Shown here one piece after another: positions 39,721 to 50,279 of a DNA stretch of 64,000 nt. Positions within the stretch are counted from its first letter, which is position 1; each line of letters starts with the position of its first letter. Location: positions 17,985,001 through 18,049,000 of the forward strand of contig OY987265.1 of the NCBI GenBank assembly GCA_963920665.1, read 5' to 3'. A model generated the notes under the pieces. The model was not told where the DNA came from, searched no databases, and saw only the letters and a list, made by a program, of their open reading frames with translations. The position numbers and the translations under genes are program-made. Origin of the DNA: Straminergon stramineum (Eukaryota > Streptophyta > Bryopsida > Hypnales > Calliergonaceae).

Positions 39721-41018
39721 ATCACTATTGTTGTTCTTTCCTCTTATTTTTTTACGTTTTCTAGAGATATAGTGGTTATGGATTTTTCTTACCTTAAACT
39801 TGTGCTTCACATTTTATGTTGCTTTAAATCTTTGAAGGTTGAGCTATATTGTTCATTCATTAAAAATTAACTTCCTTTCATTGTATGTGTAGGCACTTAA
39901 AGCTGGAATGAAGTTATTGGAGGCTACTTACAACACTAGAGAGATAACTTTTTCACATTTTTGTAAGGAATTACAAGTCTTAGAGAATGTAGAAATATAC
40001 ATTTATAGACTATCATTGTGATACGTTTTGTATTAGTGACTAATAAATGTCATTGAAAAGAGTCACATTTTTTCTTGCATTTTCTCTCTTCAATATAATT
40101 ATCTCTTTTGCATCTCAAAAATCATATATATTCATTTTTTATTGTATGCAGTCATGTATACAACTACTAAACTATGTTGATGCATGATTGCAATGCTTCA
40201 CATCAATTTTGAATATATGGGAAATGTGATTGTAGTTTATGACAAAAGCTATGATAAACCTCAAGTCACCCAATTACAAATATTACTTGTTTGAGTCATA
40301 TTTTATAATATATCTTAGCCAAAATATGATTTGTTATAGTTATATAATGCTCACAATTATGCCAATAATGTGACTCTATACTTTTAAAAATATAACTATA
40401 TTCAATCATAAAATTACTAGTAACATTCCATGTAAACTACCACATGAGCTAAAAATATGATTTACATCAGTCATATTTTACATCAATAAAAAAAGTGACT
40501 CATGAAGGTCATATTCCACATCAATGAAAAATATGACTTATATAAATCATATTCCACATTAGCCCAAAATATGATTACAAAAAGTCATATGCCACATCAA
40601 CCAAAATATAACTCACCATAATTATACTCTACATCAACCAAAATATGACTCACCATAGTCGTACTCCACATTAGCCAAAATATGACTCACCATAGTCATA
40701 TTCCACATCAGCTTAAAATATGACTACATGGAGTCATATGCTACATAGGCTTTTTTTTCATTTGCCCGGGCAACTCAAGAAAAAGTTAAGCCTCTAAGGT
40801 TAGTCAATGTATACGCCACATTGGCAAAAATGGATGATTATACCCCCAAATACGATGACTATAAATATGACTCATGTTTGAAGCGACTAGTCGGTAATGA
40901 CTAGACCTAGTCACATAGCACATCATCTACAGTGATTTCTACGTGAGTCATATTTTTCAATTGTATGACTCACTGTAGTCATATTCTGCAGTCATAAAAG
41001 AACCATTTTGTTGTAGTG

Positions 41019-42225
41019 AGAGCTTTCCATTTTGGGATCTTCTACATATGTTGTCAAAGCACATCTTGGCCTTAAGAGGAAAGTGACCCCTTCATAGGTT
41101 TGATTCTAAAATCTCTCTTTAGGAATAATTTATGAACAAAAAAATACATTCATAATTGAAAGTGAATTATGAAAAAGGCATTAAAACTTAATAAATAGGG
41201 TTCAACATACCATTTGCATAAAGCCTTTCCATTGGCAATATCGAAAGTGCCAAAAGGCAAGCCACAACTCCAATTCCCACATAGCATCTTTTGAGGCCAC
41301 ATCAGATGGTAACCACCAAGATCGAATGGCTAAGTACCATGTCTCTCACTAGTAGAAACCTATGCTATAGTTAACAAAATCCAGGTGACATTTTCTATAA
41401 ACAATGTTCACTAAAACGTAGTTTTCAAAAAACTGCGTTTTAGTAAGTGCAATTTATAGAAAGGTCACTTGGATTTTGTTAACTACAACATAGGTTTCTT
41501 CTAGTGTCTACTTCCTCCATAGTATTTGAGTCCTTATATTGCGTGCATAGACGAGTATGTTGATGCTGCATATCTAGTTTAATGAACTTCTGTGTATGTC
41601 AATGTAATGAAATACTCCAATGCAAAAGATACGTTTGCTTGCGGTTCAACATCTCAATCTTAGTATTTCCGGTGCGGTATATGATGCGATCAACATTCCA
41701 ATTCGCTTGTGGACTATCTGCCATAAAGCCCTTGAAGTTTAGATTCTCCACACCATTGTGTCTCATGACATCATTTAGTGATTTTCACATGATGCATTGG
41801 ACTTCTTTATCTTTTGATTGCAAGTCACAAACTGCAATTGTCATGACCTTCCTACATCCAGTGTCATATACATGGCAGGCCATGGTGGTCGAATCTTTTA
41901 TGCGCTTTACATGGTCAAACATGAGCCATGTGTTCTCCAAATCTCCTCCAAGTTGCATGTACCTCACCAGGTCCACTTTACTACTAGGGCCTTCTACCAA
42001 CATCTTAAACAAGTAAACCTTTTATTTTCCTTCTCCAAAAAAAACACTATCATGAATGTATTCAAAATTTAAATTTCTTTTCATATTCATAATGCTATCT
42101 ATGACACCACCCTTGCCAATGTTGCAAAATGAAGAAATAGTATTACAGATGTTTGGAGAACTTAATCTTTGAAACCTATCCATCACATCCTTTAATTTTT
42201 GAAATAGGATTCTAAATACCTTCAA
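41019..42225 (-). pseudogene. N-terminal and core fragments of the decayed MULE-like ORF
   Basis: Minus-strand frames at 42225-42022 and 42012-41510 encode segments such as MQLGGDLENTWLMFDHVKR, TTMACHVYD, KVMTIAVCDLQS and NFKGFMADSPQANWNVD, with an in-frame TGA where a Trp is likely and another TGA near 41609. After a 160-bp MITE the frame resumes at 41342-41210 (AIRSWWLPSDVASKDAMWEL). Composition and conserved acidic residues suggest a transposase core, but the family is inferred from its link to the SWIM segment at 33293-33850. The upstream end abuts the TIR element at 42270. Confidence 0.5.
41347..41506. mobile_element. CACTA MITE, 160 bp, with TCT target duplication
   Basis: The ends CACTAGTAGAAACCTATG and CATAGGTTTCTTCTAGTG are inverted repeats. 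Pairing continues through ttaacaaaatccaggtgac / gtcacttggattttgttaa and acgtagttttcaaaaaactgcgttt at the centre, so the whole element can fold into one hairpin. TCT lies on both sides (41344-41346, 41507-41509). It splits the decayed transposase-like ORF. Confidence 0.9.
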
Positions 42226-42269
42226 GAGGTTAAATTGATGTAGTGGACAATAGGTGTAATTCTAGTAGT

Positions 42270-43042
42270 GGGTGATTGCAAGAAACACTTATCCTATTTT
42301 TTGTCCCCTTACCCTTGGACATGTGGTTTTTTGGTCATAACTTTTGCATTGTAAGTCTGTTTGTTTTGAAATTTGGAATGAAGGTACACATAAAAGTTTC
42401 ATACATTCTATATTTGGGTGTGTGTGTGTGTGTTGAAAAATTAATTTATTATTTTTAAAGTGCCCCCGACTGGGTGTCTATCTTGGCCATTTTGGAGTTT
42501 TTTGAGCCGAAGTTGTACCCAAAAATGCAAACTGGAAGCCACAAATTGGGGAATTTGGAGGTGTACTTGTGTTCCAATGTGAGACGAAGAGTTTTTTGCA
42601 AAAAACCTTTGTATGAGGTGTCTACATGGGGCCAAAGTGACTGTTGTTCGTGTACATTTTTGGGGCAGGAAAATTTTTTTTGAAGAAAGTTTTGGTACAA
42701 TGTGAGAGTAGGTTTGTCTACAAAAATGATTTTTTTCTGGAAATTTTTTGAATTTTTTTTGAATTACTAAAAATGAAAAGGTCTATAGACCCCTTTTCTG
42801 CTATTTTCTGCTACTAGTGGCTTCTATAGTACTCCATAGTAGTCTATAGTACTCCATAGTAGTCTATAGTACTCCATAGTACTGAATCAACGGTTAAAAT
42901 CTGCAGGTGCCTGAAATCGATGTTTGAGATTTGCAAGCACAATCTAACTTGCGAAATTGATAGTAGTCCGTAGTACTGCCAATCTTGTAGCCAAAAATCC
43001 GGTTTTTGAGCCAAAAACGTAAAGTGTTTCTTGCAATCACCC
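42270..43042. mobile_element. TIR element, 773 bp (GGGTGATTGCAAGAAACACTT family)
   Basis: The left end GGGTGATTGCAAGAAACACT and the right end AGTGTTTCTTGCAATCACCC are a perfect inverted repeat of at least 20 bp. The interior is non-coding and includes a 20-bp minisatellite. The left 300 bp are shared with the partial copy at 9653. Flanks (tagt / taat) do not give a clear target duplication, so the superfamily is not assigned. Confidence 0.85.
42824..42883. repeat. 20-bp minisatellite, three units
   Basis: The unit ctatagtactccatagtagt is repeated about three times with almost no divergence, and a variant (tagtagtccgtagtactgcc) recurs near 42960. Each unit is itself nearly palindromic. It lies inside the 42270-43042 TIR element. 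Confidence 0.8.
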
Positions 43043-46000
43043 TAATGACACTCAATAAAGTAGAGGTTAAATATAGTTGTAACAACAACAACATTAGCTC
43101 TATAAGAATAAGAAAATCGATCATACTAAGTCTTTCTTCCTTTAGAGCCAAACTACAATATGCTTCATTAGTCTCATGCTTGTGGATAAAGAGATAGGCG
43201 ATGGTAGTTGGGGGGTTGCCAAGAAGATTAAAAAGAGGAAGAAGAAGGGAAAATTTCTATTCTCATCTCGGAAGGAGTTGCAACACTCTCAAAAAAGAGC
43301 ACTGGTTATTTTAGCAACAAGGGATGCATCCTTGTGAGGACACACTTGCAACCTAGAGGGAACTGAAGATATCAAAGTAAAGGAAGCAGACAAGCACAAT
43401 TTTGAGGAGGTGCCCTTGAACGTGAACAAGTCATTCCTTTTGTAGAGCCTCAGAAGACCATTCTACTCTTTTGTAAGTAAATCAGTTCATAAGTGACCTT
43501 TCCAATTGAATAATTGTTTTTTGAATTTGGATACAACACATTATGAGTAAGACCTTCGTAGATCACTTCATATACATTTGCAAATATGTTTACAACACCA
43601 AAATTTCACTATCGAAAGAGATATTAGGATTGAGGAAATTCTAGATTCACCTCCTTCTTTTACACTATAAGGAGAGTAAGAGATTTAGTTCCTTCCAAAT
43701 ATAGAATCCAATAGGCTTTAGAACCAAGTCTATATATCGTTTTTATTAGTATAATGTGTTAAATTTGACTACTAAATGCTCTAATAGTGAACACATCATG
43801 CCCATGATTTTGAGTTATTCTATCTACCAATAGTGTAAATTCATGTCCATTAATTTTATATATACTAAAGTATCAATAGTTCAAATTTCATGCTAATAAT
43901 GTAGTTTTAAAAAAAGTACCAACAATAAAAATTTCAAGAGGTTCATCAATTGAGTAACGAATGTTGTGAATATGCATGAAGTCTGAAGTGACTAGGTCTA
44001 GATAGTGGGAGCCATTTGGGGGGGGGGGTAGAACAATTGTTATATGGCCTTTCTTTCAAGAAGGATTTGAGTTTTCTAGCTTCTTCATTGTAGGGTCTTC
44101 CATCAAAGCATGTCAATTTGAAGTTTACACTTTGGGGTATCTAATTTTTGTATGTGCTAAATTTATGTATTGGATGAAATGAGAATTCGAGAAATAGTTG
44201 GCAGCAGTATGTAGGGCCATGATTGCAATTTGGCATTTCTTAACACATTTATCCTCAGTTTTTCCTATAGGCTAGAATTAGCTTGATAATTATAATCATT
44301 TGGGAACTCACATGCTTAAATAACACTACTAGGAGCCTTTTTTTGTGAATTCTAAAAAATAAGAAATGAAAATTAAAAGTACTCTCTCCTCAACTAAACA
44401 ATTGGCTTTAACATACTTTAACCCCTCATCACCTAATGTGAGCCCTCAAGTTGGCACTTGGAACTCAAGGTTTTCTTTCTTTTTGGTTTTGTTAGTATTT
44501 TAGCATAATTATATGCAAAAATGCATAAAAAAATGTTTGAGTGGTATTTGGTAGAAGTTCCTACCAATACAGTGAAGGGTCATCATAGAATTATGGAGTA
44601 TATAAATTACTCCAATTTCATATTTCTAGTGCCTAGTTGAGAGTCTAAGAGGTCAATTAACTATTTCCGAGAGAATTAAGGGTTTGAGTGTTAGCTAGTC
44701 CTAGTGATTGTCCATATTAAACTAAGTCCTACAAATGCATGTGACAAGTTGGTTAAGTCTATTTTAGGTCTAGAGAGCCCAGTATAGGTCACCATCCAAT
44801 TCATAAAGAATTTGGATTAGTAAATTTTATTTGCAGGTAACTTATAAAAGAATGATCCAATCTGCAAATAAAGTGATGGGAGAGCGACCGGAGTATGAAG
44901 AAAGGTGCTTTTACTCTGAAAGCATACCAGAAGCCAACATTAGAATTGGTTGTTCTAAGATTCCCCGATACAAGAATAATTTCCCCTTTAGGCAGAAATT
45001 AAAAGAGAATTGCTAATTTTAGCTTCCCTAGGAATAGTGCAAAGTGAAATGTAATGTTGCACTTTGGTTTTGGAGGTTTCCTAGAAGCTACCCAAAAAGT
45101 TTTGGATTTTTCTAAAACAATTACAATGACTCCATGGGAAGTCAACTGCCTTTGAACATGGTCGTAAATTTCTAGGAATTAACCATGTTGCGGTAAAATC
45201 CCACTAAAAATTAGCATAGTGTTTTGTGTGCTAATAAAGCCTTCCATGAAGTTTGAAGACATTCTGATATTCCTAAGTACCAGAATCGGCAATGACATTG
45301 GACTTTTGAAGAATTTACGACTTTATGGCGGGTTGACTAGCATACCAAGAGATGGCGGTGTCCAAATGATGTGAATGAGGGGTCTTTTCTTACTCCCACG
45401 AACCTTCTAAGTAACCCTATTTAGACAATTTCCTCAAAAGAAAAAAATTCCAAAAGTTAGAGTTTTCACTTTTCTTTGGAGTTACCGTAAGTTGATTTTA
45501 CGCTTACAAATGGCTAGAAATAAGGAGGTAGAAGGCCTAGTAGGCTAATTCGGGTCTTCTAAACACAATGACGCAATCGTTTTTCAATTTGGAGTTGTTC
45601 CCTAGAAGATAGGAAGGGTCTAGCAATAGGTTTGACTTTTTTAGAGTAATTAGTAGTAATTCAAAGTTAATTTCACAAATATCTTTTGGAAAAATTGAAG
45701 ATTGGATTTGGGTAAGATCTCTTTTTCTTGCGTAACAAGCCATCTTTTGTTTAAAGAAAGACAATTTAGAAATACTTGGGGTTAATTAGCAAAATATCTA
45801 GGTTAATTAGGGTTATTTTCAAAATATCTTTGGAAAAAGATCTTGGATTTGATTTAACCAAATTTATTAGCTAAATGGAGAGGGTTCTAGAGAATTCTTC
45901 TATTAAACAAAGATTATTTTGAAAGTATATTAGGGTAGTTTAGGAAATATCTCAGGATCGAAAGTAAATGTTTTTCCACCGACAACTTACCGGGGAGGGG

Positions 46001-46690
46001 CTTGGGAAATTGGGATTTTAATTGTTAAAGTTCGTTTTAAATGTTGTCATGCGTACCTCCTTTAGTGATTAAATTTGGATATTTTGAAATTTTGAGGAGT
46101 TAATCTTTAATGTTCGGTTAAACACTATCATGTGTACCTCCTTTAAAGATTAAAACTTTCAAAATACTATAATTTAACCATCAATACCATGTATGCCTAG
46201 GGTTGCCCTTGCATGGCGAAGCTTTGACTTTGGGATATTTGAAATTGACATTTTAAAAAGTGGTTCCAAATATTAGAGAAATTTCCTTATTTGCATGCTT
46301 AGAAAAATGCTTTGCAGGTGTAGTAATTAAAAACATTTAATTTAGTGAGAAAGATAAGAGAAAAGTAGTCAAAATTCCTTAGTTTGAATTCTTAATAAAA
46401 CCCTTAGTAGTAGTTAAAGAAAACCCAAAATTTAGATTAGTCTTCCTTTAGTTAGAGTCATTAAAATTATCCTGGGAAGAGATTTTTAATTATTTTAGAA
46501 TACTTAGTTGCTTAGTTTAAACTTATTCCCAAAAATTCCCAAAAAATTAGATTGTTATTTTAGATTTTAAAAGAGTTAAGAGATTCCCCTCAAAAAAAAC
46601 CCCAAAATTGATTATTAGTTAGAAAATTAATTAAGCCTTTAATTACAAAAATTAGTATTTAATTGGCCAAGATTTGTGGAGGTCTCAAAA
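43043..46690. other. AT-rich intergenic DNA with a short tandem duplication
   Basis: No gene is recognised. Between about 46028 and 46190 a unit of roughly 80-90 bp is repeated two to three times; each copy carries a variant of gttaaacactatcatg(c/t)gtacctcctttaa. Other open frames are short. The region ends at the TATA-like box near 46705. Confidence 0.45.
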
Positions 46691-46704
46691 TTTCAACAAA
46701 AGGA

Positions 46705-46714
46705 CTATAAGTAG
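46705..46714 (+). promoter_or_regulatory. TATA-like box upstream of a putative spliced transcription unit
   Basis: The sequence ctataagtag sits at the border between AT-rich DNA and a more GC-rich leader (46720-47000) that contains strong splice donors at 47048 (ctaag|gtgagt) and 47245 (aataag|gtaag). This arrangement resembles a plant promoter with non-coding leader exons, or an LTR promoter. Confidence 0.35.
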
Positions 46715-47645
46715 AATACTGAAGCCCCAACACAAGGACCAGAGTGGAGAGTTCCAATAACAAAGTTAAAACTAGTAGCGACGAGCCAGCCACGAGAATC
46801 CAGCGAACCATGTCTCGCCAAATGGCGAGAACTCGAGTAATGAGACCAGAGTAACGGAACTAAGGCAAGGTGCCAAAGTGAGGTGAAAAGCCGGGCCTAG
46901 AGCAATAGAAGCTAACTCGATCCAAGGAGCGTAAGGAGCCAGCTCAAACCCAAAAGTGGAAGGAACCAATTCATTCAAGAAGTGGCAAGAGCCTAGCTCG
47001 AAGAAAAATTTCAAGAGTTGTAAAGGAAAATCAAAACAAAGGCTAAGGTGAGTTTTCCACTCGCTATAGAAAATTTCAATGGAATGAAATTAATTTTAAA
47101 CACTCATCATTAACCCATATCACTCTCAAAGAACTCTTGAGAAACATAAAACGCAACTTAACAAATGAGAGAGTTGAAGAGTTGAAGAAAAAGTTTGGAG
47201 ACGAAAGGAAGAAGAAGAATAAAAGGGATCTAAACAATAATAAGGTAAGAATCTCTTAGATTTTATTTGAACTATTATTCTCATTACTATTCATTAAATT
47301 GTTGGTTAGTCATTAATTAGGATTCCTATAGGAATTAGAAGGCTAGGCTTTGGTGAACTTTTATTTTGTTAGGCTTAATAAGACAAATAGATAAAGACAA
47401 AACGTCAACTAATATCTTTTAGATGATTAGGAAATTACAAAATAATTAGGATTTATAAGATTTGATTTGATTTAGCGGATTTAAAAGGTTTTGAGGTATT
47501 AAAATAATTTCTAATTAATTAGGAATTGTTTTAAATACAACCAAAATTAATAAAATCCCATAACCATTAGTAGGAAAAGCAAAATTGAAATTGAAATACA
47601 ACATTGAATGAGAATTAATTTCAAATGGCATGATGGATTAGCAAA

Positions 47646-50154
47646 ATGGAGGATGGAGCGGGTGACTACGAAACTATTCATCTTGTGATCCATGAGGATG
47701 GTACGATCGACCACTTCATGGAAAAGGTACGTTAAAATTCTTCATATTTCGTTTTTCAGTTTCAATTTGATTAAAATTTCACTTGATAGAATAAACCATT
47801 GAAAACTTTAGGAAAATTAGAAAAGAAAATTAACATTGAAAAATTATAATTTCTCATTTAGACTAAGAGTAATTAATGAATGAAATTTAATTCGTTAAAT
47901 TTTTAAAAATAAATTTAATTCATTAATATCTTTTTCGTTAGGAATTTAGTTTTTTCGTGTATTACCTTGTTGGGAAGGTAATTTCTGACTTTCCATTTTA
48001 AAAACATAAAATACTAAAAATACTAATTTTAGAATAGAAAGTTTGATTTAAGTTAGATTAGAAGATAATTAAAAAGAATTTCTAGAGAATCTTTAAGGAA
48101 TCATTTAAATTAGGAATAAATTAGGGAATCTTTTAAAGATTCTAGAACCTATTTTCATTTAAAAAATACTTTAATTTTAAATGAGAAAAGGTTGGATGTA
48201 GTCTAATCCTAATTTGAATGAAGTTTTTTGATTAATTGGTCAAAATTAGGTTTAGGCTTAGAATTAGGTAACTAACATAATTAAAAACTCAACCCTAAAA
48301 TTTCGATTTATTTCAATTAATTTTACCATTTTTAATCCATGGATGAAGGTTGTGATGTAGTTTAGGGATCAATAGTTCATCCATTCATTTCTTTTACTAG
48401 AAAAGTTAGAATTTAACTTGCTTTATTATTCTAGAAAGGGAAAATTACATTCTACAAGTTAGGTTAGATTGGTTTCAGTTTAAATTCATCTTTTGATTAG
48501 TTATTTGATTTAGTTAGCCATAGTTTAAAAAATTAAGATTTACATGATTTAAGTTCAATTTGGATATTTAAAAACAAAGTGTCCATTGCTTGGAGGCACG
48601 AATTGAACTTAGATTAGGAACACCCTAAGGAAATTGATTTAACAAGCCATTAGAACCTGTGTGCACATTTTAACTTGAAGGGTGGAGTTTAAAACACTCA
48701 CACCTGAGGGGACGAAAAGTGTCCTCACATTGTTTGGCAGTCAAATTCAAAATTCTGTTACTTTTGCATCTCTTGTCCAAATTCAATAAAACTTGTTGGA
48801 AAAGTTGTGCATATTAGTCTAGTTTCACTAGTAAAACCTTTAGATCAATCCAAGATGTATAGAGTTTTTGAAAGCCCTTCAAAGTTCATAGGTTCAATTT
48901 GAATTCACCACATTGCATTTTCATGGTTGCAACTTCAAGGGCTTGTAACTTTTTCGTAAAATGTTTTTTTTCAAAAAAATTTGTTGGAATTTGTTCCTCT
49001 TAAGTTTTAGTTATTGTGCTAAAATTTTCATGTCAATCCAAGTTGTATTGAATGTTTAGGAGCAATTCGAAGTTCAAAATCCAGAAATTTTTGCATTACA
49101 ATGAGCATCTGTGGCTTAATATTTCTTCATACATGGTCATTTTCAATCATTTTTGTTGGAAAAGTTTTACATACTAGTCTAGTTTGTGTGGTTAAAATTT
49201 CATATCAATCCAAGAGGTAATGAGTGACTAAGAAGCATTTTAGTAGAGGGAGGTTTAGCCATAGATGTGATTTCTTGCTACTTTTTTTACTATTTTTTGA
49301 CATTTCAAAACATTTTTGTAGACACAATGAGCCAAGTGAATGATATTTTTTTTCACCAAAGTGTTTGTCTTTTGGTTTGAATCACTTTGTAGTATAAAGT
49401 TTTTTCATTTGAGTATGTTTAGAAATCGAATTTCACCTCCAAATCTGTTTTAAGGAAAATTTTAGCATCTCTTTTCAACACTAAAACATTATAATCATAC
49501 AATCTATAGGGTCAAATGACCCCATTTTTTTTACACACCATCTACAACATGCGCAATACAAGATTGTATAGTTGAGATTTTCGTACTTCACTGAAATTTA
49601 GAGTTATAGCACTTGAAAAGCAAGGATGTTGTTACATATGTTTGGACTTCGGGTGATGAGGGGTAAAGGGAGCCTTGTGATTGAAGCCATTGAACACATA
49701 AATTGCGGATTCTGTAATTGTTATAACATGAGGTATTATACGACTGGAGAATCCTCCTCTGAGAATGAATTGCTGCACTTTCAGAGAATAGACCTTTGGC
49801 TTTGGTTGGTTGATGTAAGCAAGTTTATGCATAACAACTGTGTTTTTGAAACTTTTGTTATTTCGCTTGGTGGTAAAAGTCTTACATTTCTTCGAACCCT
49901 AAAACATTGCTCTCACACTACCTCTACATCATGCAGTTTGGAGTTTGCGTTTTATAATTTTTGGTTATTTTCTCTAGAATGAGATTGAAATGGGGAGGCA
50001 AAATCCATCCCGATGGCCTACAACAATAGGACAAGAAAGTAACGGAGAAGGTAGTGGGAGCGACGAGAGAGCTCATGGCGGGCCTAGCGGAGAAATCTTG
50101 AACGACATTTTGTTAACTCCAACAGTTGGGCTTGTAGCAGGGGGGGACCAATAA
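47646..50154 (+). CDS. Putative two-exon small protein (85 aa), unknown function
   Basis: Exon 47646-47726 starts with ATG and encodes 27 aa (MEDGAGDYETIHL..., ending HFMEK) before the donor GTACGT. An acceptor with a long pyrimidine tract (ttattttctctag) at 49977 opens exon 49978-50154, which continues in phase for 58 codons (EIEMGRQNPSRWPTTIG, GEILNDILLTPTVGL) to a TAA. Both exons are markedly more GC-rich than their surroundings, as in the confirmed genes here. The 2.25-kb intron holds a tandem repeat. I recognise no domain. It may be a small gene, the 5' end of the ParB/methyltransferase gene that starts about 2.4 kb downstream on the same strand, or chance. Confidence 0.35.
48760..49620. 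repeat. Degenerate tandem repeat, unit about 170 bp
   Basis: At least three head-to-tail units share ttgttggaaaagtt..., a tagtctagttt block, and (a/t)tcaatccaag followed by a variable tail ending in attttcatgg-like sequence. Key anchors lie near 48795, 48980 and 49160, and a weaker fourth unit follows. The array lies in the putative intron of the small gene. Confidence 0.65.
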
Positions 50155-50279
50155 GTTTTCTAATGATTGCAGTCTCTTGATCTTGATTTGAGGATCAATG
50201 TTCATGGTGAGTGCTAATTCATCAAATGGCCTAGCAATCCTAGACTTCAAAACTCCTACGTTTAGTGCCTATATCATAT

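Larger units (their letters stand above)
36549..41018. mobile_element. CACTA (En/Spm-type) element, 4470 bp, non-autonomous
   Basis: Left end CACTACAAGAAAAC at 36549 and right end TTTTGTTGTAGTG at 41018 are inverted repeats with the CACTA signature. AGA occurs on both sides (36546-36548 and 41019-41021), the 3-bp target duplication of this superfamily. Both subterminal regions (36580-36940 and 40290-40990) are packed with the motif AATATGACT or its complement AGTCATATT, as expected of transposase-binding subterminal repeats. No TPase frame is found inside; the interior holds a nested MITE (38200-38363), a pyrimidine-rich array (38900-39720) and possibly a captured exon near 39892-40020 that starts after a tgtgtag acceptor-like site. 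Confidence 0.9.

Noticed and set aside
39180..39870. Hydrophobic Leu/Cys/Phe-rich frames that look like membrane proteins
   Set aside because: They derive from a pyrimidine-rich repeat array and have no start context or conserved pattern.
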